From Hydrogenophaga sp. PBL-H3 (GTDB lineage Bacteria > Pseudomonadota > Gammaproteobacteria > Burkholderiales > Burkholderiaceae_C), in assembly GCF_010104355.1 (NCBI RefSeq), contig NZ_CP044972.1:930001-994000 (forward strand): 64,000 bases of DNA, in the 5' to 3' direction. Below the pieces are notes generated by a model that was given only the letters and a program-made list of their open reading frames with translations, did no database searches and was not told where the DNA came from. Each line of letters begins with the position of its first letter. Position 1 is the first letter of the stretch. The position numbers and the translations under genes were made by a program. This document shows, piece after piece, positions 8,764 to 18,224 of the stretch.

Positions 8764-9759
8764 ATGAGCACACAAGAAACCCGCGCAGTCCGCATCCACG
8801 CCGCTGGCGGCCCGGAACAACTCGTCGTCGACACCCTGACTGTGGGCGACCCCGGCCCGGGCCAGGTGCGCATCCGCCACCACGCCATCGGCCTGAACTA
8901 CATCGACGTGTACCAGCGCAGCGGCCTGTATCCCTTCCCCATGCCACTGGCGCTGGGCATGGAAGGCGCCGGCGTGATCGAGGCGGTGGGCGAGGGCGTG
9001 ACGCATCTGAAGGCCGGTGACCGTGCTGCTTACGCGGCCAACCCGCCCGGCAGCTACTGCGACGTGCGTGTGATGCCGGCCATGAATGTGTGCCAGTTGC
9101 CCGACGCGATCGATTTCGAGACCGGCGCGGCCATGATGCTCAAGGGCCTGACCGCGCAGTACCTGCTCAAGCGCTGCCGCCCGGTCGAAGGCCTGGAGCC
9201 CGGCGATTTCGTGTTGTTCCACGCCGCCGCTGGCGGTGTGGGCCTGATCGCCTGCCAGTGGGCCAAGGCGCTGGGCCTGCAGCTCATCGGCACGGCGGGC
9301 TCCGACGAAAAATGCAAGCTGGCTCTGGAGCATGGCGCCAGCCACGCCATCAACTACCGCACGGAAGACTTTGCCGCACGGGTCAAGGAAATCACCGGCG
9401 GCCAGGGCGTGAAGGTGGTCTACGACTCGGTGGGCAAGGACACGTTCGACAAGTCGCTCGACTGCCTGCGACCTTTCGGCCTGATGGCCAGCTTCGGCAA
9501 CGCATCGGGCCCGGTGGCGCCGTTCGCGCCTGGCATCCTCGGCCCCAAGGGCTCGCTGTATGTGACGCGCCAGACCCTGTTCTCGCACATCACCAGCCGC
9601 GAACGCACACAGGCCATGGCCGACGACCTGTTCGCCGTGGTCGAAGCCGGTCAGGTGAAGATCCGCATCGATCAGCGTTTTGCGCTGACCGATGTGCGCA
9701 AGGCGCATGAGAGTCTTGAGGCGCGTGCCACGACGGGTTGCACCATCCTGTTGCCCTGA
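8764..9759 (+). CDS. NADPH:quinone oxidoreductase (zeta-crystallin/Qor family)
   Basis: A 331-residue zinc-free medium-chain dehydrogenase. The N-terminal GroES-like domain contains GLNYIDVYQRSG and LGMEGAGVIEAVGEGV, and the nucleotide-binding domain has HAAAGGVG. No zinc-ligand cysteine set is present, as expected for quinone reductases, which reduce quinones with NADPH in the cytoplasm. The ATG at 8764 follows a GAGGAGA by about 8 bases. Monocistronic, converging on the aminotransferase at 9852. Other enone/alkenal reductases share this fold, so the natural substrate is uncertain. Confidence 0.85.
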   Translation: MSTQETRAVRIHAAGGPEQLVVDTLTVGDPGPGQVRIRHHAIGLNYIDVYQRSGLYPFPMPLALGMEGAGVIEAVGEGVTHLKAGDRAAYAANPPGSYCDVRVMPAMNVCQLPDAIDFETGAAMMLKGLTAQYLLKRCRPVEGLEPGDFVLFHAAAGGVGLIACQWAKALGLQLIGTAGSDEKCKLALEHGASHAINYRTEDFAARVKEITGGQGVKVVYDSVGKDTFDKSLDCLRPFGLMASFGNASGPVAPFAPGILGPKGSLYVTRQTLFSHITSRERTQAMADDLFAVVEAGQVKIRIDQRFALTDVRKAHESLEARATTGCTILLP

Positions 9760-9851
9760 GTCTTTTCGTGCCTGCGGGGTTGGTTGCCTGGGAGCACAGG
9801 GCGATCCCGCGAGGCAGGCGAAAGCAACGCTCAGCGAGCGACAACCTCAAT

Positions 9852-11000
9852 TCAAGCAGGCTGCACCTGCCGAGGCGCCACTTCAGCCAGCGCCCTCTCC
9901 AGGTGCTGCAGGGTGGCTGGCACATCGTGCCACTTGTCCAGCCCGAAGAGGCCGATGCGGAAGGTCTTGAACTCAGGACCTTCGTCGCACTGCAAAGGCA
10001 CACCCGCTGCCGTCTGCAGGCCCACTGCCAGAAACTTCTTGCTCGACTGGATCTCGGGGTCGGTGGTGTAGCTCACCACCACACCGGGTGCCTGGAAACC
10101 ACTGGCTGCCACGCTGGGGAAACCATGGCACTCCAGCAGCGCTCGCACCTGCGCGCCAAGAGCGATCTGCTCCTGGCGCACCCGCTCAACGCCATAGGCT
10201 TCGGTCTCCACCATGGTCTCGCGCAGGCGTGTGAGCGCGTCGGTGGGCAGGGTGGTGTGGTACGCGTGCCCGCCGCCTTCGTAGGTTTCCATGATCTGCA
10301 GCCACTTCTTCAGGTCCATGGCGAAGGTGGTGCTCTGTGTGGCGTCGATGGCGCCTCGGGCGCGTTCGCTCAGCATCACCATGGCGCAGCAGGGGGAGCT
10401 GCTCCAGCCTTTTTGCGGCGCCGAGATCAGGATGTCCACACCCGTGGCCTTCATGTCCACCCACATCGCGCCGGAGGCGATGCAGTCCAGCACGAACAGG
10501 CCGCCCACCGCGTGCACCGCATCAGCCACGGCCTTCAGGTACTCGTCGGGCAGGATCATGCCGGCGGCGGTTTCCACGTGGGGCGCGAACACCAGCGCGG
10601 GCTTCTCGCGCGCGATGGTGGCCATCACCTCTTCAATCGGTGCCGGCGCCCAGGCGGCTTGTGCCCCGGCGCTGGTGCGCCGCGCCTTCATCACCGTGTG
10701 GCTGGCGGGGATGTTCCCCATGTCGAAGATCTGTGTCCAGCGGTAGCTGAACCAGCCGTTGCGGATGACCAGCACATGTTTGCCGTGGGCAAACTGCCGC
10801 GCTACCGACTCCATGCCGAAGGTGCCGCTGCCAGGCACCAGCACCGCCGAGTGCGCGCCGTACACGCGCTTGAGCATGGCCGAGATGTCGGTCATCACGC
10901 CCTGGAAGCGCTTGGACATGTGGTTGAGCGCGCGGTCGGTGTAGACCACCGAGAACTCGAGCAGGCCGTCGGGGTCGATGTGGGGCAGCAGTCCGGGCAT
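9852..11000 (-). CDS. Class V PLP-dependent aminotransferase
   Basis: A 382-residue fold-type I PLP enzyme. The Schiff-base lysine is in SAPQKGWSSSP, the cofactor aspartate segment is LDCIASGAMWVDM, and PGSGTFGMESVARQF forms the phosphate-binding part. The closest-looking families are serine-glyoxylate/alanine-glyoxylate and 2-aminoethylphosphonate aminotransferases; no phosphonate genes are nearby, so the former seem likelier. The start at 11000 has CAGGAGA upstream; the open frame extends another 25 codons but without a ribosome site. It stands alone between two unrelated genes. Confidence 0.85.
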   Translation of the reverse strand: MPGLLPHIDPDGLLEFSVVYTDRALNHMSKRFQGVMTDISAMLKRVYGAHSAVLVPGSGTFGMESVARQFAHGKHVLVIRNGWFSYRWTQIFDMGNIPASHTVMKARRTSAGAQAAWAPAPIEEVMATIAREKPALVFAPHVETAAGMILPDEYLKAVADAVHAVGGLFVLDCIASGAMWVDMKATGVDILISAPQKGWSSSPCCAMVMLSERARGAIDATQSTTFAMDLKKWLQIMETYEGGGHAYHTTLPTDALTRLRETMVETEAYGVERVRQEQIALGAQVRALLECHGFPSVAASGFQAPGVVVSYTTDPEIQSSKKFLAVGLQTAAGVPLQCDEGPEFKTFRIGLFGLDKWHDVPATLQHLERALAEVAPRQVQPA

Positions 11001-11092
11001 GTTGGTGTCTCCTGGGCGGGTCGCGAAAAGGAGATTCAGCGTAGCACAGCACCTGCAATTTCGCCGCTGCGCCACACAAGGCCCGCACGCTG

Positions 11093-12754
11093 TCAGAGGC
11101 GGCTGACGTCTGCAGCGGGGGGCTCGCGAAGCCGGCTGGGCGCGAGCACGCCGGCACTGTCCAGGATGGGGTAGGCGATCGAGCAGATGTGCGAGTTGAT
11201 GCGCTTGAGGTCGCTGATCAGGTCCAGGTGCAGCGCGCTGGTGTCCATGCTCTGCTGGCTCAGGCCCGCGAGTCGGTCGAGGTGGGTGGCAGCGTACTCA
11301 CGCTCCATGTCGCGAAAGCGCACCTTCTCTTCGAGCAGGCGCTGTGCGTCGCGCACGTTGCCATTGAGAAACACGCTCATGCCCAGGCGCAGGTTGTCGA
11401 TCAGACGCGCATGCAGTTCGGTGATCTCGGCCATGCCGGCCTCGGAGAAGTCGCGCCCTTTGCGGATCTTCTTGTCTTCGATGTCGAGCAACACGCGCTC
11501 GACCGTGTCGCCGATCTGCTCCATGTTGATGGTGAAACTGATGATGTCGGTCCAGCGCCGGCTCTCGGCCTCGCTGAGCTGCTGGCGCGAGATCTTGGTG
11601 AGGTAGTACTTGATGGACGAGTACAGGCTGTCCACCGTGTCGTCGAGCTTGCGCAGATCGCGTGCGAGCTGAAGGTCGTTGGTCTTGATCACGGTGACCA
11701 CGCCTCGCAGCATGGTCTCCACCACGTCGGCCTGGTGCATGGCTTCGCGCGCTGCGCACGAGATGGCCAGCGACGGCGTGGCCAGGGCCGAAGGGTCGAG
11801 GTGGTTGGGCCGGTCCAGCGGGCCCTTGTTCGCCTGCAACGGCAACAGCCGCGCCACCAGCCGGGCCACCGGCCGGGTGAGGCCGATGAACACCGCGCCC
11901 ACCATCAGGTTGAAGCACAGGTGAAACAGCACGGTGAGCGTGGCCGGGTCGTGCACCAGCGGCTGCATGAAGCGCAGCCAGGCGGGAATCACCCAGATGG
12001 CGATGGCCACACCGAACACCTTGAAGAGCAGGTTGCCCAGCGGCACCTGGCGCGTGCTGACACCTGACTTGGCGGTGGTGATGACGGCCAGCAAGCCGCT
12101 GCCCAGGTTGGCGCCCAGCACGATGCCCAGCGCCACATCGAGCCCCACCACCTGCAGCGCCAGCGTGGAGGCCAGCAGCACCACGGCCAGGCTCGAATAC
12201 GCCACCACCGCGAGCGCGGCACCCAGCAGGATTTCGAGCAGCCGGTCGCTGGTGAGCGACTCCAGCATCAGCTGCACCGCAGGGTTCTGCGTCAGCACGC
12301 TGGTGGCGCCGGAAATAAGGCGCAAGGCCAGCAGCATGAGGCCCAGGCCGATGAGCACGCGCCCGAAGTCGCCCGCGGACGTGCCCTGGCGCGAGATGAA
12401 CAGCGTGACGCCCAGGAAGATGAACAGTGGCGACAGCCAAGACAGGTCGAATGAGAACACCACCGCCATCAAGCTGGTGCCGATGTCGGCACCCAGCATC
12501 ACGGCCAGCGCGGCGGGCAGGGCGATCAGCCCACGGCCAACGAAGGAGGCGGTGATGAGCGCGGTGGCGGTGCTGGACTGCACGACGGCCGTGACACCCA
12601 GACCCGAGAGGGCCGCCGTGAAGCGGTTGCCCATGCTGGCGGCGAGGATCTGGCGCAGGTTGCTGCCGAAGACGCGCAGCACGCCGTTGCGCACCAGGTG
12701 CGTGCCCCAGACGAGGAGGGCGATGGCCGCCAGGAGATCCAACAGGTGTTTCAT
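11093..12754 (-). CDS. Na+/phosphate cotransporter family protein with PhoU-like C-terminus
   Basis: A 553-residue protein. The N-terminal part (about 1-310) holds two inverted repeats of the Na/Pi-cotransporter (NptA/YjbB, type II) domain with the signature QSSTATALITASF and its partner region GANLGSGLLAVI. A roughly 220-residue cytoplasmic helical tail resembles PhoU (AREAMHQADVVETML, INMEQIGDTVERVL). The start MKHLLDLLAAIALLVWG at 12754 opens directly into the first helix; nine upstream codons are discounted. The likely role is phosphate transport or export, with the PhoU part as regulator. No Pho genes are adjacent. Confidence 0.85.
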   Translation of the reverse strand: MKHLLDLLAAIALLVWGTHLVRNGVLRVFGSNLRQILAASMGNRFTAALSGLGVTAVVQSSTATALITASFVGRGLIALPAALAVMLGADIGTSLMAVVFSFDLSWLSPLFIFLGVTLFISRQGTSAGDFGRVLIGLGLMLLALRLISGATSVLTQNPAVQLMLESLTSDRLLEILLGAALAVVAYSSLAVVLLASTLALQVVGLDVALGIVLGANLGSGLLAVITTAKSGVSTRQVPLGNLLFKVFGVAIAIWVIPAWLRFMQPLVHDPATLTVLFHLCFNLMVGAVFIGLTRPVARLVARLLPLQANKGPLDRPNHLDPSALATPSLAISCAAREAMHQADVVETMLRGVVTVIKTNDLQLARDLRKLDDTVDSLYSSIKYYLTKISRQQLSEAESRRWTDIISFTINMEQIGDTVERVLLDIEDKKIRKGRDFSEAGMAEITELHARLIDNLRLGMSVFLNGNVRDAQRLLEEKVRFRDMEREYAATHLDRLAGLSQQSMDTSALHLDLISDLKRINSHICSIAYPILDSAGVLAPSRLREPPAADVSRL

Positions 12755-12824
12755 GGACGAAGAAACTATACGCCCGGGCACTGCCGCGCCAGGGCGTTGT
12801 GGTCACCCGGCGCGCGCGCTCGGG

Positions 12825-13334
12825 TCAATGGGGGCGGCGCAAGCGCAGGATCTCGTCGAGGATCAATGACACCGCACCCACGGTGATGGCGGCATCTGCA
12901 ATGTTGAAGGCGGGAAAGTGCCCGCCCGGGAACAGGCCGCCGAGAAACCCCCAGTGGAAGTCCAGCCAGTCGACCACATAGCCATGCAGCAGACGGTCCA
13001 CCACGTTGCCGATGGCGCCGCCCAGGATGCAGGCCAGCGCAAAGGCAAACAGCTTCTGGCCCGGATGCGAACGCAGCATCCACACGATGAACACGGCGGC
13101 GGCCGCACCCACGGCGGTGAAAAACCAGCGCTGCCAGCCACCCGCATCGGCGAGGAACGAGAAAGCGGCGCCCAGGTTGTGCACGCGCACGATGTTGAAG
13201 AAGCCGGTGATGAAGGTGCTCTCGCCCAGCTGGTAGTTGTCCAGGATCAGGACCTTGGTGATCTGGTCTGCCACCACGAGCAAAGCGGCCAGGCCCAGCC
13301 AGGGCCAGATGCCGTCGCGGTTCGCCCGTGCCAT
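12825..13334 (-). CDS. lspA: Lipoprotein signal peptidase (signal peptidase II)
   Basis: A 169-residue four-helix inner-membrane aspartyl protease that removes the signal peptide of prolipoproteins after lipidation. The hallmark blocks are present: DQITKVLI, the [14 protein letters not shown] region, GNVVDR, and the catalytic aspartates Asp122 (YVVDWLDF) and Asp147 (FNIADAAI). The loop between the catalytic aspartates is about seven residues longer than in E. coli. The ATG shares a base with the ileS stop (TGATG), so it is translationally coupled to ileS, the classical gene order. Confidence 0.97.
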   Translation of the reverse strand: MARANRDGIWPWLGLAALLVVADQITKVLILDNYQLGESTFITGFFNIVRVHNLGAAFSFLADAGGWQRWFFTAVGAAAAVFIVWMLRSHPGQKLFAFALACILGGAIGNVVDRLLHGYVVDWLDFHWGFLGGLFPGGHFPAFNIADAAITVGAVSLILDEILRLRRPH

Positions 13335-16201
13335 CAGGCCACGGAACGGGCTTCACCCGCGCCGAACAGGTTGCTGGTGCAGCGGCCGCACAGCGTGGGG
13401 TGCGACGTGTCCACGCCCACGTCGTCGCGGTAGTGCCAGCAGCGCTCGCACTTGGCGGCGGTGGCAGGAATCACGTCCACCCGGGCGTCACCCTCTTGCA
13501 ACTCGACCTGCGAGACGATCAGCACGAACTTGAGGTCGTCGCCGAGCGAGGCCAGCAGGGCGTGGTCATCGGCCGGTACGGTGAGCTTCACCGTGGCCTG
13601 CAGGGACGAGCCCACGCCGCCAGCGGTGCGCACCGTCTCGATTTCCTTGTTCACCGTCTCGCGCACCGCGCGGATGCGCGACCACTTGGCCAACAGTGCT
13701 TCATCCCTGGTGGGCAACTTGGCAAAGGTCTCGAAAAAGATCGAACCCTGGTTCTGCGCGCCGGCCAGCACGGGCCAGGCTTCCTCGGCCGTGAAGCTGA
13801 GGAAGGGCGCCATCCAGCGCAGCATGGCGTGGGTGATCTGGTGCAGCGCGGTTTGCGCGCTGCGCCGCGCAAGACTCCCCGGTGCGGTGGTGTAGAGCCG
13901 GTCCTTGAGCACGTCGAGGTAGAACGCGCCCAGGTCTTCGGAGCAGTACACCTGCAGCTTGGCCACCACCGGGTGGAACTCGTACACGGCGTAATGCGCC
14001 AGCACCTCGGCCTGGAACTGGGCCGCGCGCGCCAGGGCGTAGCGGTCGATCTCCAGCATCTGCTCCAGCGGCACGGCGTCCGTGGCCGGGTTGAAGTCAC
14101 TCACGTTCGCCAGCAGGAAGCGCAGCGTGTTGCGGATGCGGCGGTAGGCGTCAACCACGCGGGCGAGGATCTTGTCGTCGATGTTGAGGTCGCCCGAATA
14201 GTCGGTGCTGGCCACCCACAGGCGCACGATCTCGGCGCCGAGCTTGCTCGTGACGCTCTGCGGCTCCACCGTGTTGCCCAGGCTCTTGCTCATCTTGCGG
14301 CCCTGGCCGTCGGTGGCGAAGCCGTGGGTCAGCAGGCCTTTGTAAGGCGCGCGGTCATGGAGCGCACAGCCCAGCAGCAGCGAGCTGTGGAACCAGCCAC
14401 GGTGCTGGTCGTGGCCTTCGAGGTACAGGTCGGCCTCGGGGCCCTGGGTGTGAAACGCGCCGTTGGGATAGGCGTGGGCATGGCTGCCGCGCAGCACGTG
14501 CCAGAAGGTCGAACCGGAGTCGAACCACACCTCCAGGATGTCGGTGCTCTTGGTGTAGTGCGGTGCGTCGGTGGGGCCCAGGATCTCCTCAGTCGTCACT
14601 CGGCTCCAGGCCTCGATGCCGCCCTTCTCGACGATGTCCGCCGCCTGGTCGAGGATGTCCATGGTGCGCGGGTGCAACTCACCACTGTCCTTGTGCAGGA
14701 AGAACGGCACCGGCACGCCCCAGCTGCGCTGGCGGCTGATGCACCAGTCGGGCCGGTTGGCGATCATGTCGCGCAGGCGGGTGCGGCCGTTCTCGGGGTA
14801 GAAACGGGTGGCCTCGATGGCGTCGAGCGCGAGCTGTCGCAAGGTCTTGGACGCCTTGTCCTTTGTGAACACGCCCACGCCCTCGTCCATGCGCACGAAC
14901 CACTGCGCCGCCGCGCGGTAGATCACCGGCGTCTTGTGGCGCCAGCAGTGCGGGTAGCTGTGGGTGATGGTCTGCGTGGCCATCAGGCGCCCGGCGCTCT
15001 TGAGCGCCTCCAGGATCACCGGCACGGCTTTCCAGATGTGAAGACCGCCAAAGAGGGGGAAGTCGGCTGCGTAAGCGCCATTGCCTTGCACCGGGTTGAG
15101 GATGTCGTCGACCGACATGCCATGTGCCACGCAGGAGTTGAAGTCGTCCAGGCCGTAGGCGGGCGAGGAGTGCACGATGCCGGTGCCGTCGGCATCGCTC
15201 ACGTACTCGGCCAGGTACATGGGTGAAAGGCGGCGGTAGCCAGCGTCCACGTCGAACAGCGGGTGGCGGAAGTTCAGACCGCCGAGTGCTTTGCCCGGCG
15301 CGGTGGCGATCACGGTGCCGGTGAGGCCGAAGCGCTCCAGGCATTTCTCCACCAAGGTTTCGGCCAGCACCAGGCAGCCCATGGGCGTGTCAACCAGGGC
15401 GTAGATGAACTCGGGGTGGGCGTTGAGCGCCTGGTTGGCCGGGATGGTCCAGGCGGTGGTGGTCCAGATGACGGCGAAGGCGGTCTTCTGCGCAGGCAGG
15501 GCGCCCAGGCCGAAGGCGGCCGCGAGCTTCGCAGCGTCATCGGTTTCGAAGGCCACGTCCAGCGTTTCGCTCTTCTTGTCGGCGTATTCGATCTCGAACT
15601 CGGCCAGCGACGAGCCGCAATCAAAGCACCAGTAAACGGGCTTGAGGCCTCGGTAGACGAAGCCGCGCTCGATCACGCGCTTGAAGGCGCGGATTTCACC
15701 CGCCTCGTTGGCCGGGTCCATGGTGCGGTAAGGGCGCTCCCAGTCACCCAGCACGCCCAGGCGCTTGAAGTCTTCGCGCTGCTGGCCAATCTGCTCGGTG
15801 GCGAATGCCCGGCTCTTGGCCTGCATGTCGTCTCGACTCAGGTTGCGGCCGTGCAGCTTCTCGATCGCGTTTTCGATGGGCAGACCGTGGCAGTCCCAGC
15901 CGGGGATGTACTGCGCGTCAAAACCCGAGAGCTGGCGACTCTTGACGATCATGTCCTTGAGCACCTTGTTCAGCGCATGGCCGATGTGCAGCTTGCCGTT
16001 GGCATAGGGCGGGCCGTCGTGCAGCACGAACAGCGGTGCGCCCTGGCGCGCATCGCGCAGGCGTTTGTACAGACCGCCTTCGTTCCAGTTGTCGACCCAG
16101 CCCGGCTCGCGCTTGGGCAAGTCACCGCGCATGGGGAACGGGGTGTCGGGCAGGTTCAGGGTGCTGCGGTAGTCGGGGGCAGCGGAGGTGGATTCAGACA
16201 T
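13334..16201 (-). CDS. ileS: Isoleucyl-tRNA synthetase
   Basis: A 955-residue class Ia synthetase that charges tRNA-Ile in the cytoplasm. HIGH is at 72-75 and KMSKS in [10 protein letters not shown]. The editing domain in between has the [12 protein letters not shown] segment, and the C-terminal zinc finger uses CERCWHY and CGRC. Length and start ([18 protein letters not shown]) fit betaproteobacterial IleS. It lies between ribF and lspA in the conserved ribF-ileS-lspA order. A pair of inverted repeats separates it from ribF, so transcription from the ribF promoter may be reduced there. Confidence 0.98.
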   Translation of the reverse strand: MSESTSAAPDYRSTLNLPDTPFPMRGDLPKREPGWVDNWNEGGLYKRLRDARQGAPLFVLHDGPPYANGKLHIGHALNKVLKDMIVKSRQLSGFDAQYIPGWDCHGLPIENAIEKLHGRNLSRDDMQAKSRAFATEQIGQQREDFKRLGVLGDWERPYRTMDPANEAGEIRAFKRVIERGFVYRGLKPVYWCFDCGSSLAEFEIEYADKKSETLDVAFETDDAAKLAAAFGLGALPAQKTAFAVIWTTTAWTIPANQALNAHPEFIYALVDTPMGCLVLAETLVEKCLERFGLTGTVIATAPGKALGGLNFRHPLFDVDAGYRRLSPMYLAEYVSDADGTGIVHSSPAYGLDDFNSCVAHGMSVDDILNPVQGNGAYAADFPLFGGLHIWKAVPVILEALKSAGRLMATQTITHSYPHCWRHKTPVIYRAAAQWFVRMDEGVGVFTKDKASKTLRQLALDAIEATRFYPENGRTRLRDMIANRPDWCISRQRSWGVPVPFFLHKDSGELHPRTMDILDQAADIVEKGGIEAWSRVTTEEILGPTDAPHYTKSTDILEVWFDSGSTFWHVLRGSHAHAYPNGAFHTQGPEADLYLEGHDQHRGWFHSSLLLGCALHDRAPYKGLLTHGFATDGQGRKMSKSLGNTVEPQSVTSKLGAEIVRLWVASTDYSGDLNIDDKILARVVDAYRRIRNTLRFLLANVSDFNPATDAVPLEQMLEIDRYALARAAQFQAEVLAHYAVYEFHPVVAKLQVYCSEDLGAFYLDVLKDRLYTTAPGSLARRSAQTALHQITHAMLRWMAPFLSFTAEEAWPVLAGAQNQGSIFFETFAKLPTRDEALLAKWSRIRAVRETVNKEIETVRTAGGVGSSLQATVKLTVPADDHALLASLGDDLKFVLIVSQVELQEGDARVDVIPATAAKCERCWHYRDDVGVDTSHPTLCGRCTSNLFGAGEARSVA

Positions 16202-16220
16202 GGCGAGGATTCCGTGGTGG

Positions 16221-16295
16221 CTTCGACAAGCTCAGCCCGAACGGGGGAGTGAGAAGAAACAGAGGGTGACACCGTTCGCCCTGAGCCTGTCGAAG
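16221..16295. repeat. Inverted pair of a widespread 24-bp intergenic repeat
   Basis: Two near-identical 24-bp units face each other in the ribF-ileS gap: CTTCGACAAGCTCAGCCCGA plus ACGG (16221-16244), and its reverse complement with two differences (16272-16295). As RNA they would form a long hairpin with a 27-base loop. I recall close relatives of this unit as abundant dispersed repeats in many proteobacterial genomes; copy number here is unknown. Confidence 0.8.
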
Positions 16296-16320
16296 GGCAG
16301 CGACCGGATAGACGCGAGGT

Positions 16321-17400
16321 CTAAATTCGGTCGCGCGTGGTCTGGCGGTGGGTTTGGGTGTGCAGCGAGGCGAAAAAGGCGCGTGCGTCGTCGCAGTCGC
16401 GCGCGATGCCCTGGGTCAGGGCGTCCAGACTGGCGTACTTCAGCTCGTCATGCAGTTTGTGCAGCAGTTCCACGCGCACGATTTTACCGTAGGCCTCCCC
16501 GCCGGGCAGGCTCTCGGCCAGAGCGCCGGGCCAGTCGAGGCAATGGGTTTCGAGCAGCACGCGCCCGCCGTTCACGTCATCGGGGTCCAGTGAGGGCCGC
16601 ACACCGAGGTTGGCCACACCGGGCAGGGGCGCTGAATCGGCTTGTGGGCCGAGGCCGTGCACCAGCACCGCGAAGATGCCGCTGGCTGCAGGTTTCCAGT
16701 GTGAAAACCGCAGATTGAGTGTGCGAAAGCCGTCGCCCCGGCCGGGGCCACTTTCGGCGAGTTGGCGACCGAGTTTGCGCCCGTGCACCACATGACCGCT
16801 GATGCTGTATGGCCGGCCCAGCAGGGCCGCCACGTCGTCCATGCGACCCGCTGCCAGGGCCTGGCGCACGGCCGAACTGGACACACGCAGGCCGTGCACC
16901 TCGTAGCTTTGCATGCGGGCCACATCAAAGCCCAGCCGGTTGGCGGCGGCGTCCAGCATGCCGTAGTCGCCGGCGCGTTTGGCGCCGAAGCGGAAGTCGT
17001 CGCCCACCAGCACGTATTTCACGCCCAGCGAGGCGACCAGGATGTCTTCGATGAAGGCCTGTGGTGTCTGTGCAGCGAGCTTGGCGTTGAACGGCAGCAC
17101 CACGCACTGGTCGACACCGCAGCGTTCGAGTTCCTGCAGCTTGTCACGCAGGGTGGCGATGCGGGCCGGTGCCAGTTCGGGCTGGTGGTGCAGGGCGGCG
17201 AAGTAGTCGCGCGGGTGCGGCTCGAAGGTCATCACGCAGCTGGGCACGCTGCGGTGCTTCGCTTCGTTGTTGAGCAGCGCCAGCATGGCCTGGTGACCGC
17301 GGTGCACACCGTCGAAATTGCCGATGGTGAGCGCGCAGCCACCGGGGGCTGTGTCGGGGTCGCTGGTGAGGCGGCTGCGCAAGCCGCGGAAGATTTTCAT
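16321..17400 (-). CDS. ribF: Bifunctional riboflavin kinase / FAD synthetase
   Basis: A 359-residue cytoplasmic enzyme making FMN and then FAD. The N-terminal FMN adenylyltransferase domain (about 1-190) has IGNFDGVHRGHQ (HxGH-type) and GDDFRFGAKRAGD. The C-terminal riboflavin kinase domain begins at GRPYSISGHVVHGRKLGRQ and includes ANLGVRPS and LLETHCLDW. The kinase domain appears to carry a roughly 15-20-residue insertion around the LNLRFSHWKPAAS stretch, relative to my memory of E. coli RibF. The start MKIFRGLRS at 17400 is chosen over a 76-codon open extension. Upstream member of the ribF-ileS-lspA group. Confidence 0.95.
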   Translation of the reverse strand: MKIFRGLRSRLTSDPDTAPGGCALTIGNFDGVHRGHQAMLALLNNEAKHRSVPSCVMTFEPHPRDYFAALHHQPELAPARIATLRDKLQELERCGVDQCVVLPFNAKLAAQTPQAFIEDILVASLGVKYVLVGDDFRFGAKRAGDYGMLDAAANRLGFDVARMQSYEVHGLRVSSSAVRQALAAGRMDDVAALLGRPYSISGHVVHGRKLGRQLAESGPGRGDGFRTLNLRFSHWKPAASGIFAVLVHGLGPQADSAPLPGVANLGVRPSLDPDDVNGGRVLLETHCLDWPGALAESLPGGEAYGKIVRVELLHKLHDELKYASLDALTQGIARDCDDARAFFASLHTQTHRQTTRDRI

Positions 17401-17591
17401 GCCGGGTCGAAGGGGTGAAGGAGCCGTTGGAAGCCGGGCTTCGGTGGGGAATGTGATGGCGCGACGGGTTGCGTCATCAAAGCGCGCTATATTGACACAC
17501 GACGATACACGCCCGCAGGCCCTGCCCGCCGGCGATGTCGGGCCTCCCGGGGCCTGTTTTCCGCTGATGCCACCGCACAAAGGAGTCCGTC

Positions 17592-18149
17592 TTGAAGGTC
17601 TTGAAGCTCTCAGCCCAGGGTCTGCCACAGTCGTGGATCACCCTTGAAGAAGCCGTGCTGCACTACGCCGCGGACGAAGTGCGCTGGGAGATGGGTGCCG
17701 AAATCGCGGTGTTTCACGGCGGACACAACGCACTTACCGGGCGCCAGTCCATCATCAACGTCAACTCCATCATCGGCACCCAGGGCGTGCCGCGCATCAA
17801 CCCGTTCGACCTGCGCCCCACGCTGACCAACAGCAAGCTGTTTGCGCGCGACCGCAACGTGTGTGCTTACTGCGGCGAACATTTTGTCGAGGAAGAACTG
17901 ACCCGCGAGCACATCGTGCCGTTGGGCCAGAACGGGCGCGATCTGTGGATGAACGTGGTGACGGCGTGCAAGTCGTGCAACCACCGCAAGGGCAACCGCA
18001 CGCCGGAGCAAGCCCACATGGGGCTGCTGTATGCGCCGTATGTGCCCAGCCTGTGGGAAGACTTCATCCTGCGCAACCGCCGCATCCTGGCGGACCAGAT
18101 GGAGTTTTTGATGTCGCACCTGCCCAAGACCTCGCGTCTGCACGCCTGA
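17592..18149 (+). CDS. HNH endonuclease-family protein
   Basis: A 185-residue protein with a central HNH nuclease domain of the zinc-bound type. The metal cysteines are CAYC (near 94-97) and CKSC (near 137-140), and the catalytic core reads LTREHIVP with a following NVVTAC. The N-terminal 80 residues have no recognisable domain. The start is a TTG at 17592 with AGGAG at 17581-17585, 6 bases upstream; no ATG gives full length. The gene is divergent from ribF, with no restriction-modification or phage genes nearby. I recall it as a conserved single-copy gene in betaproteobacteria, so a housekeeping nucleic-acid role is more likely than a mobile one. Function unproven. Confidence 0.8.
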   Translation: MKVLKLSAQGLPQSWITLEEAVLHYAADEVRWEMGAEIAVFHGGHNALTGRQSIINVNSIIGTQGVPRINPFDLRPTLTNSKLFARDRNVCAYCGEHFVEEELTREHIVPLGQNGRDLWMNVVTACKSCNHRKGNRTPEQAHMGLLYAPYVPSLWEDFILRNRRILADQMEFLMSHLPKTSRLHA

Positions 18150-18159
18150 AGTTTCAGTG

Positions 18160-18222
18160 CCCCGGTGGCGGACGGCCCCAGGCTGGGCCAGCTCCCTCGG
18201 GGGAGCAGCGCAGCGTGGGGTC
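18160..18222 (-). repeat. Structured intergenic repeat, copy C
   Basis: A stretch between the convergent HNH and esterase genes resembling, on the minus strand, the repeats at 38525 and 40221: CCCCACGCTGCGC, then a GCTCCC/GGGAGC hairpin (18191-18206), then a CTGGGGCCGTCCGCC end. It is more diverged than the other two, but hairpin position and flanking blocks are conserved. It may act as a terminator for either neighbour. Confidence 0.55.
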
Positions 18223-18224
18223 TT

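Noticed and set aside
13328..15226. A 632-codon plus-strand frame over ileS
   Set aside because: Antisense to unambiguous IleS motifs; low-complexity His/Val/Gly/Arg-rich translation.
17592..18149. HNH gene as part of a restriction-modification or group I intron element
   Set aside because: No methyltransferase, intron structure or repeats nearby; neighbours are core genes and codon style is like theirs.
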